Source: Desulforamulus putei DSM 12395
GTDB lineage: Bacteria; Bacillota; Desulfotomaculia; Desulfotomaculales; Desulfotomaculaceae
Direction: 5' to 3'
DNA: 64,000 bases
Assembly (NCBI RefSeq): GCF_900129195.1
Contig: NZ_FQUY01000005.1
Coordinates: 1-64,000 of the forward strand
The position numbers were made by a program, and so were the translations under genes. Position 1 is the first letter of the stretch. Each line of letters opens with the position of its first letter. The notes under the pieces are model-generated. The model saw nothing but the letters and a program-made list of their open reading frames with translations, ran no database searches and had not been told where the DNA came from. This document shows positions 62,747 through 64,000 of the stretch, one piece after another.

Positions 62747-63715
62747 TTACTCCATTACTAAATGAGGCTTATTGGGAATGCAGTGCAAGGCCCTAATCCA
62801 GCGGACGGTTTTGGTGCGGGCCCGCATAACGATGGAGTGGGTTTCCGCCCGGTCGTTACCCACAAACCGGACACCCCTGAGGAGTTCCCCGTCGGTGACA
62901 CCGGTGGCGGCAAAGATGGCGTCTTCCCCCCGTACCATGTCATCCATCATCAGGATCTGCCTGGGATCCTTCAGACCCATTTTTACGCAGCGATCATATT
63001 CTTCCTGATTGGCCGGGGCCAGGCGTCCCTGCATTTCGCCGCCCAGAGCCTTAATGGCGGCGGCGGAGATGACACCCTCCGGTGCTCCCCCGGTGCCGAT
63101 ATAAAGATCAATACCGGTTTCCTCAAAGCAGGTGGCAATGGCAGCCCCCACATCCCCGTCACTGAATAATCTAACCCTGGCGCCGGTACGGCGTACCGCC
63201 TCAATAATTTGGGCGTGTCTCTCCCGCTCCAAAATCATTACGGTGCAATCCTGAATTCTCTTGCGGTTGGCCCGGGCAACAATCTCCAGGGTTCTGGGAA
63301 TGGGGTCGTCGATATGAATCAACCCGGCGGCCCTGGGCCCTACGGCAATTTTCTCCATATACATATCCGGGGCATGCAGCAGGTTGCCCTTGTCGGAAAT
63401 AGCCACCACCGCCAGGGCGTTGTTCAGGCCCTTGGCCACAATGTTGGTGCCTTCCAGGGGATCCACAGCCACGTCAACTTCCGGTCCCTGGCCGGTACCG
63501 ACCTTTTCACCGATATAGAGCATCGGGGCTTCGTCCATCTCCCCTTCCCCTATGACTACGGTGCCATTTATATTGACGGAATCAAACATCGCCCTCATGG
63601 CACTGGTGGCCGCCTGGTCCGCCTCATGTTTCTTGCCTCTTCCCATCCAGCGGGAAGAGGCAAGGGCTGCCACCTCCGTGACCCTGACAATCTCCAGAGC
63701 AAGCTCTCTATCCAC
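62747..63715 (-). CDS. glpX: Fructose-1,6-bisphosphatase, class II (GlpX)
   Basis: Converts fructose 1,6-bisphosphate to fructose 6-phosphate in gluconeogenesis. The GTG start at 63715 is preceded by AAGGAGG; a longer frame reaches 63805 but has no site. The 322-residue product shows [16 protein letters not shown] near 51, [10 protein letters not shown] near 83 (metal-binding Asp and Glu), [19 protein letters not shown] near 204 and [20 protein letters not shown] near 257. Length fits the family. A TATAAT on the minus strand (63762-63757) may be its -10. Confidence 0.94.
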   Translation of the reverse strand: MDRELALEIVRVTEVAALASSRWMGRGKKHEADQAATSAMRAMFDSVNINGTVVIGEGEMDEAPMLYIGEKVGTGQGPEVDVAVDPLEGTNIVAKGLNNALAVVAISDKGNLLHAPDMYMEKIAVGPRAAGLIHIDDPIPRTLEIVARANRKRIQDCTVMILERERHAQIIEAVRRTGARVRLFSDGDVGAAIATCFEETGIDLYIGTGGAPEGVISAAAIKALGGEMQGRLAPANQEEYDRCVKMGLKDPRQILMMDDMVRGEDAIFAATGVTDGELLRGVRFVGNDRAETHSIVMRARTKTVRWIRALHCIPNKPHLVME

Positions 63716-63796
63716 AATAAAGACCTCCTTAGAAATTGAACACTCTTTTGTTACTATTATAGCACCCCCGGAACAAGATAGAACGAATTTTTTCAC

Positions 63797-63825
63797 TTGA
63801 CACAAATACCGATATTATCTAAACT
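63797..63825 (+). promoter_or_regulatory. Promoter of the small gene at the right edge
   Basis: TTGACA at 63797-63802 and TAAACT at 63820-63825 are spaced by 17 bases, about 70 bases before the start codon at 63895. Confidence 0.5.
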
Positions 63826-63894
63826 TAACCCAATATTAATTCCAAATTCATTTTAAGGTGGTAATATAGAAGCAAAGGAAAGGAGGCATCAGAT

Positions 63895-64000
63895 ATGTCC
63901 GAAAAGGAAAAAGCCATTCAGGCGCTCACTCAAATTATTGCGCAGAACGAAGCGCGTCAAGAGAAACAGCAGGAGTTGAAGGATTGGTTCACCCGCTTGA
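63895..64000 (+). CDS. Partial CDS, charged helical protein
   Basis: An ATG at 63895 with AAAGGAGG upstream opens a frame that continues past the window. The visible 35 residues (EKEKAIQALTQIIAQNEA, then RQEKQQELKDWFTRL) are Gln/Glu/Lys-rich and helical. The composition resembles the start of the coiled-coil gene at 11401, but homology cannot be judged from this length. Confidence 0.6.
   Translation, partial: MSEKEKAIQALTQIIAQNEARQEKQQELKDWFTRL

Overview
The window reads as chromosome of a strictly anaerobic, low-to-mid GC Firmicute of the Desulfotomaculum/Pelotomaculum (Peptococcaceae) type. This is inferred from gene content: hybrid cluster protein, electron-bifurcating ETF systems, CoA-dependent 2-oxoacid:ferredoxin oxidoreductase, tungsten aldehyde oxidoreductase (AOR), a CwlD-type amidase and a SelW-like selenoprotein. 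Gram-positive ribosome binding sites and frequent GTG/TTG starts agree. No rRNA, tRNA or CRISPR array was seen.

Layout. 1-4.5 kb: a repeat-bearing surface protein (cut by the left edge), a short SecA, a small zinc-finger protein and an acidic one-TM protein, all on the minus strand. 4.5-6.5 kb: a decayed IS607-type element with a broken tnpA, a tnpB with an altered RuvC motif and a structured 3' flank. 6.9-11 kb: threonine synthase and a polar amino acid ABC transporter. 11-16.4 kb: a gene graveyard (GAF fragment, frameshifted coiled-coil gene, AOR pseudogene with its MoaD-like partner, aminotransferase fragment) around an intact CAP protein and an amino acid permease. 16.4-22.9 kb: two lactate/2-hydroxyacid oxidation units, etfB-etfA-dehydrogenase and glcD-glcF, each preceded by a GntR/FadR-type operator. 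23-28.2 kb: YaiI/YqxD protein, an FtsA-like ATPase with a beta-grasp tail, RidA and Hcp. 28.2-29.1 kb: mostly remnants. 29.1-34.6 kb: a plus-strand operon buk-ptb-P-loop ATPase-ferredoxin-2-oxoacid oxidoreductase alpha, beta and gamma. 34.6-36.2 kb: polysaccharide deacetylase-like protein and CwlD-type amidase. 36.3-40.2 kb: fixABCX. 40.4-42.9 kb: alpha-glucan phosphorylase. 43.2-46.5 kb: TPR, PRC-barrel and VanW proteins. 46.6-52.8 kb: SelW-like selenoprotein, cysteine synthase, an intact Fe-S/AOR/MoaD operon and a divergent amino acid permease with a tandem attenuator-like leader. 52.8-56.3 kb: Lon-like protease and radical SAM protein. 56.5-62.6 kb: ECF sigma operon with a PD40 membrane protein, a large exported protein and an ABC-2 exporter. 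62.7-63.7 kb: GlpX fructose-bisphosphatase. The right edge cuts a small plus-strand gene.

How it fits together (inference). Lactate and amino acids appear to feed ferredoxin- and ETF-linked electron pools. Imported amino acids would be transaminated to 2-oxoacids and oxidised by the VOR-type enzyme to acyl-CoA, and Ptb and Buk would convert that to a free acid plus ATP. AOR would handle aldehydes, and Etf-dehydrogenase and FixABCX would balance NADH, ferredoxin and quinone. The two permease/AOR/MoaD modules (13.1-16.2 kb decayed, 48-52.8 kb intact) look like paralogues with one in decay.
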